In this document: in pieces, positions 17,429 to 26,517 of the stretch
Layout of the letters: the number at the start of each line of letters is the position of its first letter
Numbering within the stretch: the first letter of the stretch is position 1
NCBI GenBank assembly: GCA_021158055.1
Contig: JAGGVJ010000018.1
Coordinates: forward strand, 1-46,175
DNA length: 46,175 bases
DNA from: Candidatus Iainarchaeum sp.
GTDB taxonomy: Archaea > Iainarchaeota > Iainarchaeia > JAGGVJ01
Direction of reading: 5' to 3'
Notes under the pieces: model-generated
Databases searched by the model: none
What the model was told of the DNA's origin: nothing
The model's input: the letters and a program-made list of their open reading frames with translations, nothing else
Program-made: the position numbers and the translations under genes

Positions 17429-18637
17429 ATGCAACAAACACAACAAACCGGCCAAAAACAAACACTACACCCCCCACAACAACCGCACATGCAGGAAGAC
17501 AAATTCAAACAAGTTGCAAACCAGATAAGAGACCTTGAAACACGCCAAAAACAAGCAGCTGACGCAATAATCTCCGCAGACAAAGAACTGCACTTATTCA
17601 ACACAATAAAAAACGAACCAAAAAACATGACTGTTGCAGGAGTGGACGGCGGACTTCACCTCAGGCGGTTTCACGGCGCAGACCTCATACTTACCCGCGC
17701 GGCAGCAGCCATTTTTTCAATCGAAAACCAAAAACTGAAAAAAACAAGATACTCACCCGAACTGATACCCCAACCCAAACCATACTGCCTGACAAACGCA
17801 CTCGACAGCGAAGAATCAATGATAAGCGCTTCCATACACCGGTTAAGGGAAGAGATAACAACTGCAATTTGCGTTGCAGAAAAAGAAAACGTCGAACTCC
17901 TGCTCCTTGACGGCTCGATATTCCCGCAAAACGCAGACAAACCGCGCGCAGGAAGCAAACTGAACACAGAATACAACTCACTCCTCTCACTCTACGAAAA
18001 ACTCTACAAGACCTGTGAAAAAACCAACACAACACTTGCGGGAATAGTCGAAGACTCACGGGGAACAATATTCTGCACAACACTCGTTGAAGACCACGCA
18101 AAAAAACTCGAAGAAAAAAACAAAGCAACAGCACTCAAACTGACAGGCAACAAAAAAACAATCGAAACATCAACAGACACAACACTGCTGTTCTTTGCAA
18201 TGAAAAAAAAGCAATACACCACACCACAACCCTACTCAAAAGACCCGCGCAAACACCCAGTGCTCAAAGACTTTCCAAAAGAAATCCCGGAAAAAATAAA
18301 AGTAAGCTACCTGAAAAACTCAGAGTTTGACAGGCCCCTTAGGATTGAATTCATGCTGAATGACAGTAAAGGTACAGGGAAAGGAAAAGAGGAATGTATT
18401 GGGGGAAATGATAATAACAAGAGTGGGAGGATTAAAAGCGAGCAAAACTTAATGGAAAAAATCTTTTTCCTTTCCAGTTCTTTTCGAACCTACGCCTACC
18501 CCACAGTACTCATAGAAGCAGACCTGCGCGCAAAACTCAAATACGAAGAAGTTGAATTCGCACTGAATTCAGTGATTGACCAGGCGCGAAGCACGTCAAT
18601 CCTTCTGGAATTAAGAAGGGATTCAAGGCCGTTTTGA
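17429..18637 (+). CDS. nurA: NurA 5'-3' nuclease
   Basis: A 402-aa nuclease that works with HerA in resecting DNA ends. NurA-family acidic motifs are visible: AGVDGG at ~70-75, LLLLDGS at ~157-163 and VEDSRG at ~207-212. The first ~60 residues are Gln-rich and then helical. A Gly/Lys/Asn-rich stretch at ~311-340 (NDSKGTGKGKEECIGGNDNN) looks like an insertion into the conserved C-terminal part, with a G-rich, C-poor base composition unlike its A/C-rich flanks. herA follows after a small unlisted gene. Confidence 0.85.
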   Translation: MQQTQQTGQKQTLHPPQQPHMQEDKFKQVANQIRDLETRQKQAADAIISADKELHLFNTIKNEPKNMTVAGVDGGLHLRRFHGADLILTRAAAAIFSIENQKLKKTRYSPELIPQPKPYCLTNALDSEESMISASIHRLREEITTAICVAEKENVELLLLDGSIFPQNADKPRAGSKLNTEYNSLLSLYEKLYKTCEKTNTTLAGIVEDSRGTIFCTTLVEDHAKKLEEKNKATALKLTGNKKTIETSTDTTLLFFAMKKKQYTTPQPYSKDPRKHPVLKDFPKEIPEKIKVSYLKNSEFDRPLRIEFMLNDSKGTGKGKEECIGGNDNNKSGRIKSEQNLMEKIFFLSSSFRTYAYPTVLIEADLRAKLKYEEVEFALNSVIDQARSTSILLELRRDSRPF

Positions 18638-18755
18638 TGATTGATCCATCAATTATTTATCAATTGAAAAAGGAATTTCATTATTCATTATATTGTTCAA
18701 CACACATATTATTGACACACAATTATAATCAACACAAACACGCGAAGGTGATTTT

Positions 18756-18902
18756 ATAACTGAAAACAATGAAACAACCGCGTTGCTGAAAGAAATATCA
18801 AGCGACTTAAAGGAAATAAAAGAAAGTTCAAGAGACACTGCCCAGCTTCTTGCGTTGCTGAACTCGGAAATGCAAACGCTCAGGAAACGGTTCGGCGGGT
18901 GA
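18756..18902 (+). CDS. Small acidic/helical protein between nurA and herA (non-ATG start)
   Basis: This is missing from the ORF track because it has no ATG/GTG start near its 5' end. The frame reads ITENNETTALLKEISSDLKE, continues amphipathic and helical, and ends in TLRKRFGG-TGA (48 aa). Upstream is GGTGATTTTATA; other genes here use GGTGATTTCATG (38839) and GTGATTTAATG (dcd), so the ATA at 18756 sits where a start codon is expected. Alternatives are the in-frame TTG nine codons in, or a frameshift in the T4 run linking the GTG at 18749. Function is unknown; the position suggests a link to NurA-HerA. Confidence 0.55.
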   Translation: MTENNETTALLKEISSDLKEIKESSRDTAQLLALLNSEMQTLRKRFGG

Positions 18903-18957
18903 TCAGGAACAAAAATCACGAACACAAATCAAACAAAAAAACACAAACGTGAATCAA

Positions 18958-20514
18958 ATGGAAAAATACGAACCGGTTGAAATAGGAACAGTTACATCGG
19001 GACCTGATTCCCCGAGCCCGCTCAAAGTCGACTTTGTTGTCTCGCCGCAAAAAAGCGTGCACACCGGAGAATACGTTGTGGTTGAACAAGACGGGGGGCT
19101 TTTGATACTTCAGGTCCGGAACCTTGTGACATCAAACAGATACTTTGAACGCGCGGAAAGCATCCAGGAATTTGAGCGAAGCGGAAGACCCATCCAGACC
19201 CAGTTTCCAACCGCGGACTGGGAATACCTTGTCGCGGAAACGCGGCCTCTTGGAGTTTACAAGGAAAAGCAGTTTTTAAGGCCCACTTTCCCGCCAAGCC
19301 CCGGCGACAAAATCCAAAAAACCCCGAAAGCGCTCCTTGAAGAATTCCTCGGCTTTGAAAAAAAAGCAGGCATTCACATGGGCTCGCTTGAATTCCATGA
19401 CGTTCCCGTAAACCTGAACATTTCAAAACTTCTTCAAAAACACGTTGCAATCCTTGCAATGAGCGGGGCGGGAAAAAGCTACCTTACATCTGTTCTTCTC
19501 GAAGAAATACTTGACAGAAAAACAGAAGACGGAAGAATCGCAACCGTCATAATCGACCCGCACGGCGAATACTCCGGTTTCGCGCGCTCGCCTGAACCTG
19601 GTGACAACGAATCTGTTGACTACTCAGACAAGGTTTCGCTCATGAAAGCATCCGACATAAGGATTGGAGTGAGCAGCCTTAATGCATACGAACTTGCGTC
19701 TTATTTTATTGACAGCAGCGGAGCGCAGAAAAGAGAGCTTTCGCGAATCATCGACGAACTCAAAAGGGAAATGAAACAAGGGCTCGGACCATACAATCTC
19801 AGAAAAATAATGCAAAAATTAGACGACGACGCCGAAATAAACACCAACGTAAAATTGCCTCTCTTGTCATGGCTAAAAGAACTTGAGTACCTGAATCTTT
19901 TTTCCGACATCGACTACCCCAACATTTCAGACATCGTAAAACCGGGAAAAGCAAAAATTGTGGACTTTTCAGGAATAACCGACCTGCGAAAAAAACGAAT
20001 TATAACGTCATTCATCTCAAAAAAAATGTTTTCAAAAAGACGAAACAAGCGCATTCCACCGTTTCTACTTGTGGTTGAAGAAGCGCACCAGTTTGTGCCG
20101 GAACAGTCAAGACAAGGCGAAACCCCTTCAAAATCAATCCTTGAAACCATTGCGCGCGAAGGAAGAAAATTCGGTGCATCACTGTGCCTTATTTCCCAGC
20201 GCCCCATAAATCTTTCAACCACAATTCTTTCGCAGTGCAACACACACATAATTCTGCGGATAACAAACCCATACGACCAAAAACACATCGGGGAAAGCTC
20301 TGAAGGAATAGACCAAAAAGTTCTTGACATGATCACAGTCCTGCGGGTCGGGGAAGCCCTGATTGTGGGTGAAGCCGTGCGATACCCTGTTTTTGTAAAG
20401 GTAAGGAAGAGGAAATCGCGCAAAAGCCCGCATGAAAAAACATTGCAGGAAGCCGCAATAGAATTCGAGAAAAAACAAAAACAAGACCTTGACGACCTCG
20501 ACGCATTCATGTAA
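18958..20514 (+). CDS. herA: HerA hexameric DNA translocase/helicase
   Basis: About 518 aa from the ATG at 18958; a GTG three codons upstream is also possible. The N-terminal ~120 residues are beta-rich, matching the HAS-barrel. Walker A is AMSGAGKSYLT (~167-177), Walker B is LLVVEEAHQF (~369-378), and the sensor/arginine region follows (CLISQRPINLSTTILSQCN). HerA forms a hexamer that pumps DNA and partners with NurA, with Mre11-Rad50, in end processing. It is downstream of nurA, with rad50 about 6 kb away on the other strand. Confidence 0.92.
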   Translation: MEKYEPVEIGTVTSGPDSPSPLKVDFVVSPQKSVHTGEYVVVEQDGGLLILQVRNLVTSNRYFERAESIQEFERSGRPIQTQFPTADWEYLVAETRPLGVYKEKQFLRPTFPPSPGDKIQKTPKALLEEFLGFEKKAGIHMGSLEFHDVPVNLNISKLLQKHVAILAMSGAGKSYLTSVLLEEILDRKTEDGRIATVIIDPHGEYSGFARSPEPGDNESVDYSDKVSLMKASDIRIGVSSLNAYELASYFIDSSGAQKRELSRIIDELKREMKQGLGPYNLRKIMQKLDDDAEINTNVKLPLLSWLKELEYLNLFSDIDYPNISDIVKPGKAKIVDFSGITDLRKKRIITSFISKKMFSKRRNKRIPPFLLVVEEAHQFVPEQSRQGETPSKSILETIAREGRKFGASLCLISQRPINLSTTILSQCNTHIILRITNPYDQKHIGESSEGIDQKVLDMITVLRVGEALIVGEAVRYPVFVKVRKRKSRKSPHEKTLQEAAIEFEKKQKQDLDDLDAFM

Positions 20515-20719
20515 CTGCTATCTGAGGCAAACTGAAAACAAAAACTTGCTTTTAGCGGCAGATTACCGGCAAGTATACTGTAACCACTATTCTGTTGGCA
20601 TTCCCGACCGCACACACTCTAAGCGTTGTGTTTTTAACTTTTACGAGTGCCTTGCGAACGGTCTTATGGGCAACATACTCTTACATCATGGTTTACTTCA
20701 AAACCCCCTTTCTTCTTTC

Positions 20720-23206
20720 ATGAAAAAGATTGCGGGCATGGTTGTCGGGGCAGACCACATCATAAAAAACAACAATACATTCGTGCGGCTCTGGATCCGC
20801 TCTGATAAAAAACAAGCCGTGTGCAAGGTTTTTGAACCGTACTTTTTCATAGAGCCTGTTTCTGTGCATGCAAAAAAACTTGCCGAAACAATATCCAAAA
20901 TGCGTGTGTCGCATGAAAAAAACAACATAATTCTTCAGGCAAGCGCAAGCAAAGTTTCTGTTGAATCGCTTGAAACAAATTCTTTAAAAAAAGAAGTGAT
21001 AAAAGTTTCCTTCAAAACCCCTGTCGCTTTAACTGCTTTCAAAGTATTCCTGGAAAGCGAACCGGGAATGAGGCTGTTTAACTGCGCCATTTCTCCTGCG
21101 CGCCAGTTCATGCTTGACAACCACATAAATTTCTTTGAATCGTTTGAGTTTGAGGTCGCGGGAAAATTTAACCTTGCAGGGGAAAAATACCCGATGAACT
21201 ATTTTTTGAACGCCGGCCCTTCAGATAAAAAATTCAACGAAATAACCGCGTCAATTTACGTCAACTCTGATTCAAGCTCAAACCCTTGCTCTCACTGCTT
21301 TGACAAAAAAAAGGAAAAATTCATTAATTGGGTTTCAGTCAGTTGCGAAACAGGAGAAAAAAAACAATTTTACAACATATTCAATGACTCTCAAAGAGAA
21401 CTTCGCATGATTGAAGAAGTGAAACTGTTCCTGGACAAAATTTCACCTGACTTCATCACAATCTTTGGAAAAGAAAACGGAATTTTCCGCCTTGTAAAAA
21501 GAGCTTGGGAGCTAGGTGGAAAAAACTCGTTTAAACTCACTGACTTCGGATGCGACAGCACCCCCGTTGCCTTTGAAGTCTTTGAAGACACTGTGCTTGC
21601 CGGCAGGACAATAATTGACATTGAACAAACTGAAAAAATCAGTTTCCACCCGACTTCAAAACTTTCGGACAACCGCTTTGACAAAACCGGTAAATCAGGT
21701 TTTTCAGCCAGACCGCCCGAATCAATTGAATCTGTTGCCAGGCTAAAACTATCAAAAAAATTAAAACCGATCCAAAGACCCGCGCCTCAAAAAGAAGAAA
21801 TTCAAAAACGCTCTGACTGCCTTTTGGAACTTGGCAGGATGCAGGTCCCGACATTTATTTTCATTTCAAAAAAAACCTGTGAAATACCGCATGCCTTGCG
21901 CAGTAATTTTTCAAAACGCACCTCGAAAAGCTATCTTGAAAAAATATTCACTAACGCCAAACAACCGATTTATCTATATGAAAATGAAACCGGTGAAAAA
22001 ACAGAACCTGATTTCAAAAAAAGCAAACATCTTCCGCCAAACACAACTGATTGCGCCCCGAAAGGAGTATACTCCGATGTTGAAGAACTGTCCCTGAACA
22101 ATGCACTCCCGCTGATAACCCTGTTAAAAAATACCTGTCCGACAACCATGAACTGCAATTGCTGCAAACCAGTGTTTTCAACAGACATCCGAAGAACAAA
22201 CTGCGCGCCTTCTTCAGAAGTAACTGTCGTGTTCAAAAAAGACCACTTTTTTTTCACAAGCTTTGACGAGTCCTGGGCAGCGAAACACCACGAGTCAGAC
22301 GCCAAAAACAGGCGCGCACGCGAACAACTCAAAAAAACGTTTTTTTTAAGGACCATCCCGACAGGCCCGTTTAAAAAAATGGAAAAAGCAAACGTGCTTC
22401 TCGGAGACGCTATGGAACTTGTTAAAGACGGTGACGCTGATTTTCTGGAATTCAAAAAAAATCATACGACATGGTTTTGCAAAAACAAAAACGGCATTCT
22501 TCCAAAAGGCATTCTCAACCTTAATGACGAAAACAACAACAAAAGAGAAAAAGGTTTAGCTGCCAACATCACTCAAAAAAACAAGGGAATTATGACTTAC
22601 TGCCTGCCGCAACCGGAAAACCACCAAATAAGCGACTGGCTTAAAACAAATGTATTGCAAAACACACCTTTTCTTGGAAAAGACTTTTCGCACGCAATAA
22701 ACTCCTTTTTTACGTTTTTTGCAAACAAACTGAAAAAGGAATGCAATACAACCGGCTTTACATTTTATCACATTGAAGGCAGTTCAATTTTTGTGGATGC
22801 AAAATCGTCAAAAGTATTAAAACACTTCTGCAGTGAAAAACTGGGATCAAACACCCTGAAAAAAACGATCCACTGGAACAAAATTCTTTTAAAGGGACCG
22901 CTTGGCGTAATGGCAGGGATAACAAAAGAAGGGTTGTTTGAATCCATTCAAAAAGAAGACATTCCAGTACATGCAAATCAAAAAGAGGTCACCAAGTGTT
23001 TCCTGTGCGCAGGCAATAAGAAAAGAAACGAAGAAACATTGACTGTTGCAAAAAAATACATTACGAAAAACAATTCAACAGCTGAACCACAGTTAACTTT
23101 TTTTGAAGGTTTTGAACTGCCTGTTTTAACTGTCAAAACACGCGCTTCAAACACAGCAAAACAACTTGAAATCAATGCGACAGCAAATTCACAACAGCAA
23201 ATCTGA
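20720..23206 (+). CDS. Family-B DNA polymerase homologue with disrupted catalytic motifs
   Basis: About 828 aa from the ATG at 20720; the track's earlier start overlaps herA. The N-terminus resembles archaeal PolB (GADHIIKNNNTFVRLWIRSD, then VCKVFEPYFFIEP). The exonuclease-like region keeps the frame of PDxxxxYNGDxFD as SPDFITIFGKENGIF, without the acidic residues. The DFxSLYPSI motif appears replaced by VEELSLNNALPLI, and YxDTDSxFV by YHIEGSSIFVD. The following thumb-proximal strand (WNKILLKGPLGVMAGI) still aligns. Cys pairs occur (NPCSHC, NCNCC, KCFLC). Inactivated archaeal PolB paralogues are known; this may be one. A structural role in replication or repair is inference. Confidence 0.7.
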   Translation: MKKIAGMVVGADHIIKNNNTFVRLWIRSDKKQAVCKVFEPYFFIEPVSVHAKKLAETISKMRVSHEKNNIILQASASKVSVESLETNSLKKEVIKVSFKTPVALTAFKVFLESEPGMRLFNCAISPARQFMLDNHINFFESFEFEVAGKFNLAGEKYPMNYFLNAGPSDKKFNEITASIYVNSDSSSNPCSHCFDKKKEKFINWVSVSCETGEKKQFYNIFNDSQRELRMIEEVKLFLDKISPDFITIFGKENGIFRLVKRAWELGGKNSFKLTDFGCDSTPVAFEVFEDTVLAGRTIIDIEQTEKISFHPTSKLSDNRFDKTGKSGFSARPPESIESVARLKLSKKLKPIQRPAPQKEEIQKRSDCLLELGRMQVPTFIFISKKTCEIPHALRSNFSKRTSKSYLEKIFTNAKQPIYLYENETGEKTEPDFKKSKHLPPNTTDCAPKGVYSDVEELSLNNALPLITLLKNTCPTTMNCNCCKPVFSTDIRRTNCAPSSEVTVVFKKDHFFFTSFDESWAAKHHESDAKNRRAREQLKKTFFLRTIPTGPFKKMEKANVLLGDAMELVKDGDADFLEFKKNHTTWFCKNKNGILPKGILNLNDENNNKREKGLAANITQKNKGIMTYCLPQPENHQISDWLKTNVLQNTPFLGKDFSHAINSFFTFFANKLKKECNTTGFTFYHIEGSSIFVDAKSSKVLKHFCSEKLGSNTLKKTIHWNKILLKGPLGVMAGITKEGLFESIQKEDIPVHANQKEVTKCFLCAGNKKRNEETLTVAKKYITKNNSTAEPQLTFFEGFELPVLTVKTRASNTAKQLEINATANSQQQI

Positions 23207-23254
23207 ACAACTTTACAGGCCTATCTGAACATCTTACAGCATTATCCAGACATT
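23201..23254. repeat. Imperfect ~21-bp tandem repeat at the end of the PolB-like gene
   Basis: atctgaacaactttacaggcct, atctgaacatcttacagcatt and atccagacat follow one another, the first overlapping the PolB-like stop codon. No function can be assigned. Confidence 0.4.
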
Positions 23255-23296
23255 TTTGCCGATATGTGGGCAAAGCATATAAAAACAAAAGTGCAT

Positions 23297-23304
23297 AATA
23301 TAAA
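23297..23304 (+). promoter_or_regulatory. Probable TATA box of the S17e gene
   Basis: aatataaa lies ~140 nt before the start codon, with a second TATA-like catataaa ~20 nt earlier. The mRNA would have a leader of roughly 115 nt. Confidence 0.4.
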
Positions 23305-23407
23305 AGTCAAGTGATAAAAACACCAAAACACTGTTTATCAATTTATAAACACAATTTAACCACAAAATAACAACAAAACATAAAAACAATCAAATGCACT
23401 GATAGTG

Positions 23408-23441
23408 CCTGAATTTTTAATTCAGTTTCAGGAGGACTGAC
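23408..23441 (+). promoter_or_regulatory. Alternative hairpins next to the S17e ribosome-binding site
   Basis: CTGAATT-TTT-AATTCAG (23409-23425) is a perfect 7-bp hairpin ending just before AGGAGG. The same 5' arm, CCTGAA (23408-23413), can instead pair with TTCAGG (23427-23432), which overlaps the Shine-Dalgarno sequence. The two structures exclude each other, as in leader-based translational control. Confidence 0.45.
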
Positions 23442-23633
23442 ATGGGAAAATTACTTACAAAAAACATAAAAGGAATGGCAGACAGGCTCGTCGAAGAGTT
23501 TCCGGACAAGTTTTCAAAAGAATTTGACAAAAACAAGGAAGCACTTGAAGAACTCAAAGTTTCGCCTTCAAAAACAGTGAGAAACCTCACTGCAGGATAC
23601 ATTGCAAGAAAAGTAAAAAACACCAAGGACTAA
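23442..23633 (+). CDS. rps17e: 30S ribosomal protein S17e
   Basis: A 63-aa basic protein with the S17e pattern: a helical N-terminus with FPDKFSKEFDKNKEALEEL, then the conserved RNLTAGYIARKVK. S17e is an archaeal/eukaryotic small-subunit protein. The start is fixed by a strong AGGAGG site nine nt upstream. The gene is convergent with rad50. Confidence 0.85.
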   Translation: MGKLLTKNIKGMADRLVEEFPDKFSKEFDKNKEALEELKVSPSKTVRNLTAGYIARKVKNTKD

Positions 23634-23693
23634 ATCTTTGTGTTTAACCGGCAAAAATAACCGAAATACATTGTAAAAACAACTTGCAAACAA

Positions 23694-26423
23694 TCAAACA
23701 AACGCTTCTTTACTGCTAACTTTTGTAACGCCGTCCTCATCCTTATTTCTCTCAAGGCAATAAAGGCTTCCGCTAACTGATTTTTCCATTGCCTGCTCGT
23801 GTGTTATCAAAAATATCTGCTCAACAATTGTCGGCAGGTGGTCATGAAGCGCTTCTGCAAGCAATTCAACACCGGGAGAATCAAGGTTGTGAGTCGGCTC
23901 GTCAAGCATCAGCCAGCTAAGGTTGCCAGTGAGCACGAAAGAAAACGCTATCCTAAGAGCCAGGCACGCAACAGACCGCTCTCCCCCGCTTACATGGCCT
24001 TCAACAGAAACCCACTGGCCCATGCGGTTTTTAAGCTGAAGAGAATAAGCCCCGCTTTCAATGCTCAGCCTCGCGCTTGAGTAATCCCTGTAAACATAAA
24101 TTCTCGGCCAAACATCCTCCAGGAACACATTTATTTCCTCAATGAAATTTTTCCTCAAGATATCCTGAGTATCTTCAAGAGCCAGAGAAAAAATTCTGAA
24201 ATTGTCGCGCCTGTGCTTCAGCAAAGACGCTTTCTGAAGCATGTCCTCAATGGTTTTAATCTGTTTTTTGATATCTGCCAAGTGACTTTCCTGGCTTTCA
24301 ATTTCCCTTAAAAACCCTTTCACGCGTTCTTTTTTTGCCGAAACTTCAGACAGCAGCGCGGAAACTGCCTGCCGCGCATTTTCAAGCTCTGACTCGTCAA
24401 AAGCAAGAACTTCAATTTGCCTTGAGGTCTCAGCTAAATCTTTTTTCAAAGCAGCAATTTTTTCTTCAAGCTTTTTTGCTTCACACACCGCCTCAAGATC
24501 TCTCTGTTCAGCTTCAAGCTTGTCTTTTTTTGAAGAATCAAACCTGGAGCTGATTTTTTCCACGTTTTTTTCAACAGTTTCAAGAGTTTTGCGCCAGTTA
24601 ACCTGATTTGACTTCACATCACACAACCTTGCAATAAAGGACTGCGACTTTGAAAGCGACTCCTTTTCAATACGCAGCTTTTCCAAATCTTTTGAAACCT
24701 CAAAACGCATTGACTTGCTTGAGAGGATTTTTGACTCTGTCAGCTGCAGGTTTTTTTCCAGCTCAATCAGTTTTTTTTCAAAAAACAACTTTTTTTCAGC
24801 CAACTCTTTTTTGCCTGCAACAATCGCAGACACCTTAATTCCTTCTTCTGCGAGTTCACTGATGTTTTTTATCTTTTCCGAAACAACTGCCATATCGTGT
24901 TTTATCTTTTTGGTTTCGGCATTGTCTGATTCAATGACCGCGGTGTTTTTTTCAATCAAACGCTGTCTTTTCTCATGACTTATATCACTTTCACAAAGAG
25001 GGCATTTACTGCCGGTTTTTTCAAGCCCTTTAACCACTTCTTTCCGCTCGCGCAAATCCGCAGCCAAAAGAAAATTTTTCTTTTCAAGAGACAAAAACTC
25101 TTTTTCAAGAGTAGTTTTTTCCAGGCGAAGATCATCTGTGGATCTTCCGGCAGTCCTTCTTTTAAACAATTCCTGCTTTTCGTCTATTTCCCGCGCCTTT
25201 AAAACCGCTGACGCAAACTCGTTTTCCCCGGAAGCCCGTTCACTTTCAATGCGTGCCTTTTCCCCGTGAAGCATTTTCGCGGTTTCCTCAAGTTCCTTTG
25301 ATTTTTTTTCAAAACCGGCAAGTGTTTTTTCAACGCCGTCAAGTTTTTGGCTGACATCTGCCGGTTTTGTTTCCATGATCACTTTTTTCAACTCGACTCT
25401 CAAAGAAACAGCTTCTTCATCAGCAGAATTCAGTTTTGCTTCAAGCAAATTTTTTTCTTTCAAAAGAGGATCAAGCATGAGTTCAAACTCTTTCATCTGC
25501 TTCAAGGACTCTTTCACGGCAGCCAGCTTTTCATTCGGGCCTGTCAAGGTCAAATAACCTGCATTATGTGCAAAAACCGCTTTCTTTTCTTCAAGCTGAA
25601 TTTCAAGGGAATCAACAGAGCTTGAAAAACCTGCTTTTTTCCTGCTGAAAACATTGAACTTTTCTTCTTTTTCAACCTGTTTTTTTACAATCCGGCCTGC
25701 TTTTTCAATCTCACTTTCTTTTTCAACAACTGTTTTTTCAAGCGCGCCTTTTTCAAAAACCAGTTTTTTTATTGTTTCCTCAAGTTCTTTTTCTGCTTTT
25801 TTCTGCTCTTCCGGACAAGATGACTGCAAAGCTGATTTAAAGTCCTTTACCTTTGTATTTGCAGTGTTCAACACTTTATTCATGTTCACCCTTGCTTTTT
25901 CATACCTGTCTATCCCGAGAAGCTCGTCGATCAGCTCTTTTCTTTTTCCAGGTTTGACCTCAAGAAAAAAATCAAGGCGGTTCTGGTTGCTGTAAATTGC
26001 CCTTGAAAACAAGTCGTAGTCAATTTCAAGAATACTCTCAACGCGCTCTGTCACAAAAGAAGTTTTCGGGGATTCCAAAAGCTTCCAGGTATTTTTCCCC
26101 CGTTTTTGGCGAAGCTCGCTTAAAGTTGTCCCGCGTCCTTTTTCTATCCTGCGCATCACTTTAAACAAGTTTCCGTTGCAGAAAAACTCTGCCTCAACTT
26201 CCGCTTCACTCATTACGGAAGGCTTGTTCATTAGAACGTCGTCAAGCTTGAGTTTTTTCTGCTGCAAATCAGGGAAAGTTCCGAAAAGAGCAAAACTAAT
26301 CGCATCGGTAACTGAACTTTTTCCTGCGCCGCTTATCCCGATCAGCGCGTTTGTTCCCTTGCTGAAGACAAACTCTGTGTTCAGATGAGATTTCCAGTTT
26401 TTTAGCTTGACAGACGAAATCAT
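23694..26423 (-). CDS. rad50: Rad50-type SMC ATPase
   Basis: A 909-aa ATPase of the Mre11-Rad50 DNA-break processing complex. Walker A is GISGAGKSS (29-37), followed by a QNRLDFFLEVKPGKRKELID Q-loop region. Long coiled coils flank a zinc hook CPLC (~473-476). The ABC signature is VSGGERSVACL (~807) and Walker B is WLMLDEPTHNLDS (~836). The length matches archaeal Rad50. Mre11, normally adjacent, is not in this window; NurA and HerA lie on the opposite strand upstream. Confidence 0.92.
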   Translation of the reverse strand: MISSVKLKNWKSHLNTEFVFSKGTNALIGISGAGKSSVTDAISFALFGTFPDLQQKKLKLDDVLMNKPSVMSEAEVEAEFFCNGNLFKVMRRIEKGRGTTLSELRQKRGKNTWKLLESPKTSFVTERVESILEIDYDLFSRAIYSNQNRLDFFLEVKPGKRKELIDELLGIDRYEKARVNMNKVLNTANTKVKDFKSALQSSCPEEQKKAEKELEETIKKLVFEKGALEKTVVEKESEIEKAGRIVKKQVEKEEKFNVFSRKKAGFSSSVDSLEIQLEEKKAVFAHNAGYLTLTGPNEKLAAVKESLKQMKEFELMLDPLLKEKNLLEAKLNSADEEAVSLRVELKKVIMETKPADVSQKLDGVEKTLAGFEKKSKELEETAKMLHGEKARIESERASGENEFASAVLKAREIDEKQELFKRRTAGRSTDDLRLEKTTLEKEFLSLEKKNFLLAADLRERKEVVKGLEKTGSKCPLCESDISHEKRQRLIEKNTAVIESDNAETKKIKHDMAVVSEKIKNISELAEEGIKVSAIVAGKKELAEKKLFFEKKLIELEKNLQLTESKILSSKSMRFEVSKDLEKLRIEKESLSKSQSFIARLCDVKSNQVNWRKTLETVEKNVEKISSRFDSSKKDKLEAEQRDLEAVCEAKKLEEKIAALKKDLAETSRQIEVLAFDESELENARQAVSALLSEVSAKKERVKGFLREIESQESHLADIKKQIKTIEDMLQKASLLKHRRDNFRIFSLALEDTQDILRKNFIEEINVFLEDVWPRIYVYRDYSSARLSIESGAYSLQLKNRMGQWVSVEGHVSGGERSVACLALRIAFSFVLTGNLSWLMLDEPTHNLDSPGVELLAEALHDHLPTIVEQIFLITHEQAMEKSVSGSLYCLERNKDEDGVTKVSSKEAFV

Positions 26424-26517
26424 AAAAGCCCCATTGTATAACAGGGCTCAAACTAATTATACTTTTACAATACCGGCACGCAAACATCAATCAACACAAT
26501 TGACAACACCACATAAC

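Noticed and set aside
18653-18925. 90-aa minus ORF
   Set aside because: It is the shadow of the 48-aa plus-strand gene between nurA and herA.
20489-20719. N-terminal extension of the polymerase-like ORF
   Set aside because: The translation before ATG 20720 overlaps herA, and only from MKKIAGMVVGADHI does it resemble PolB.
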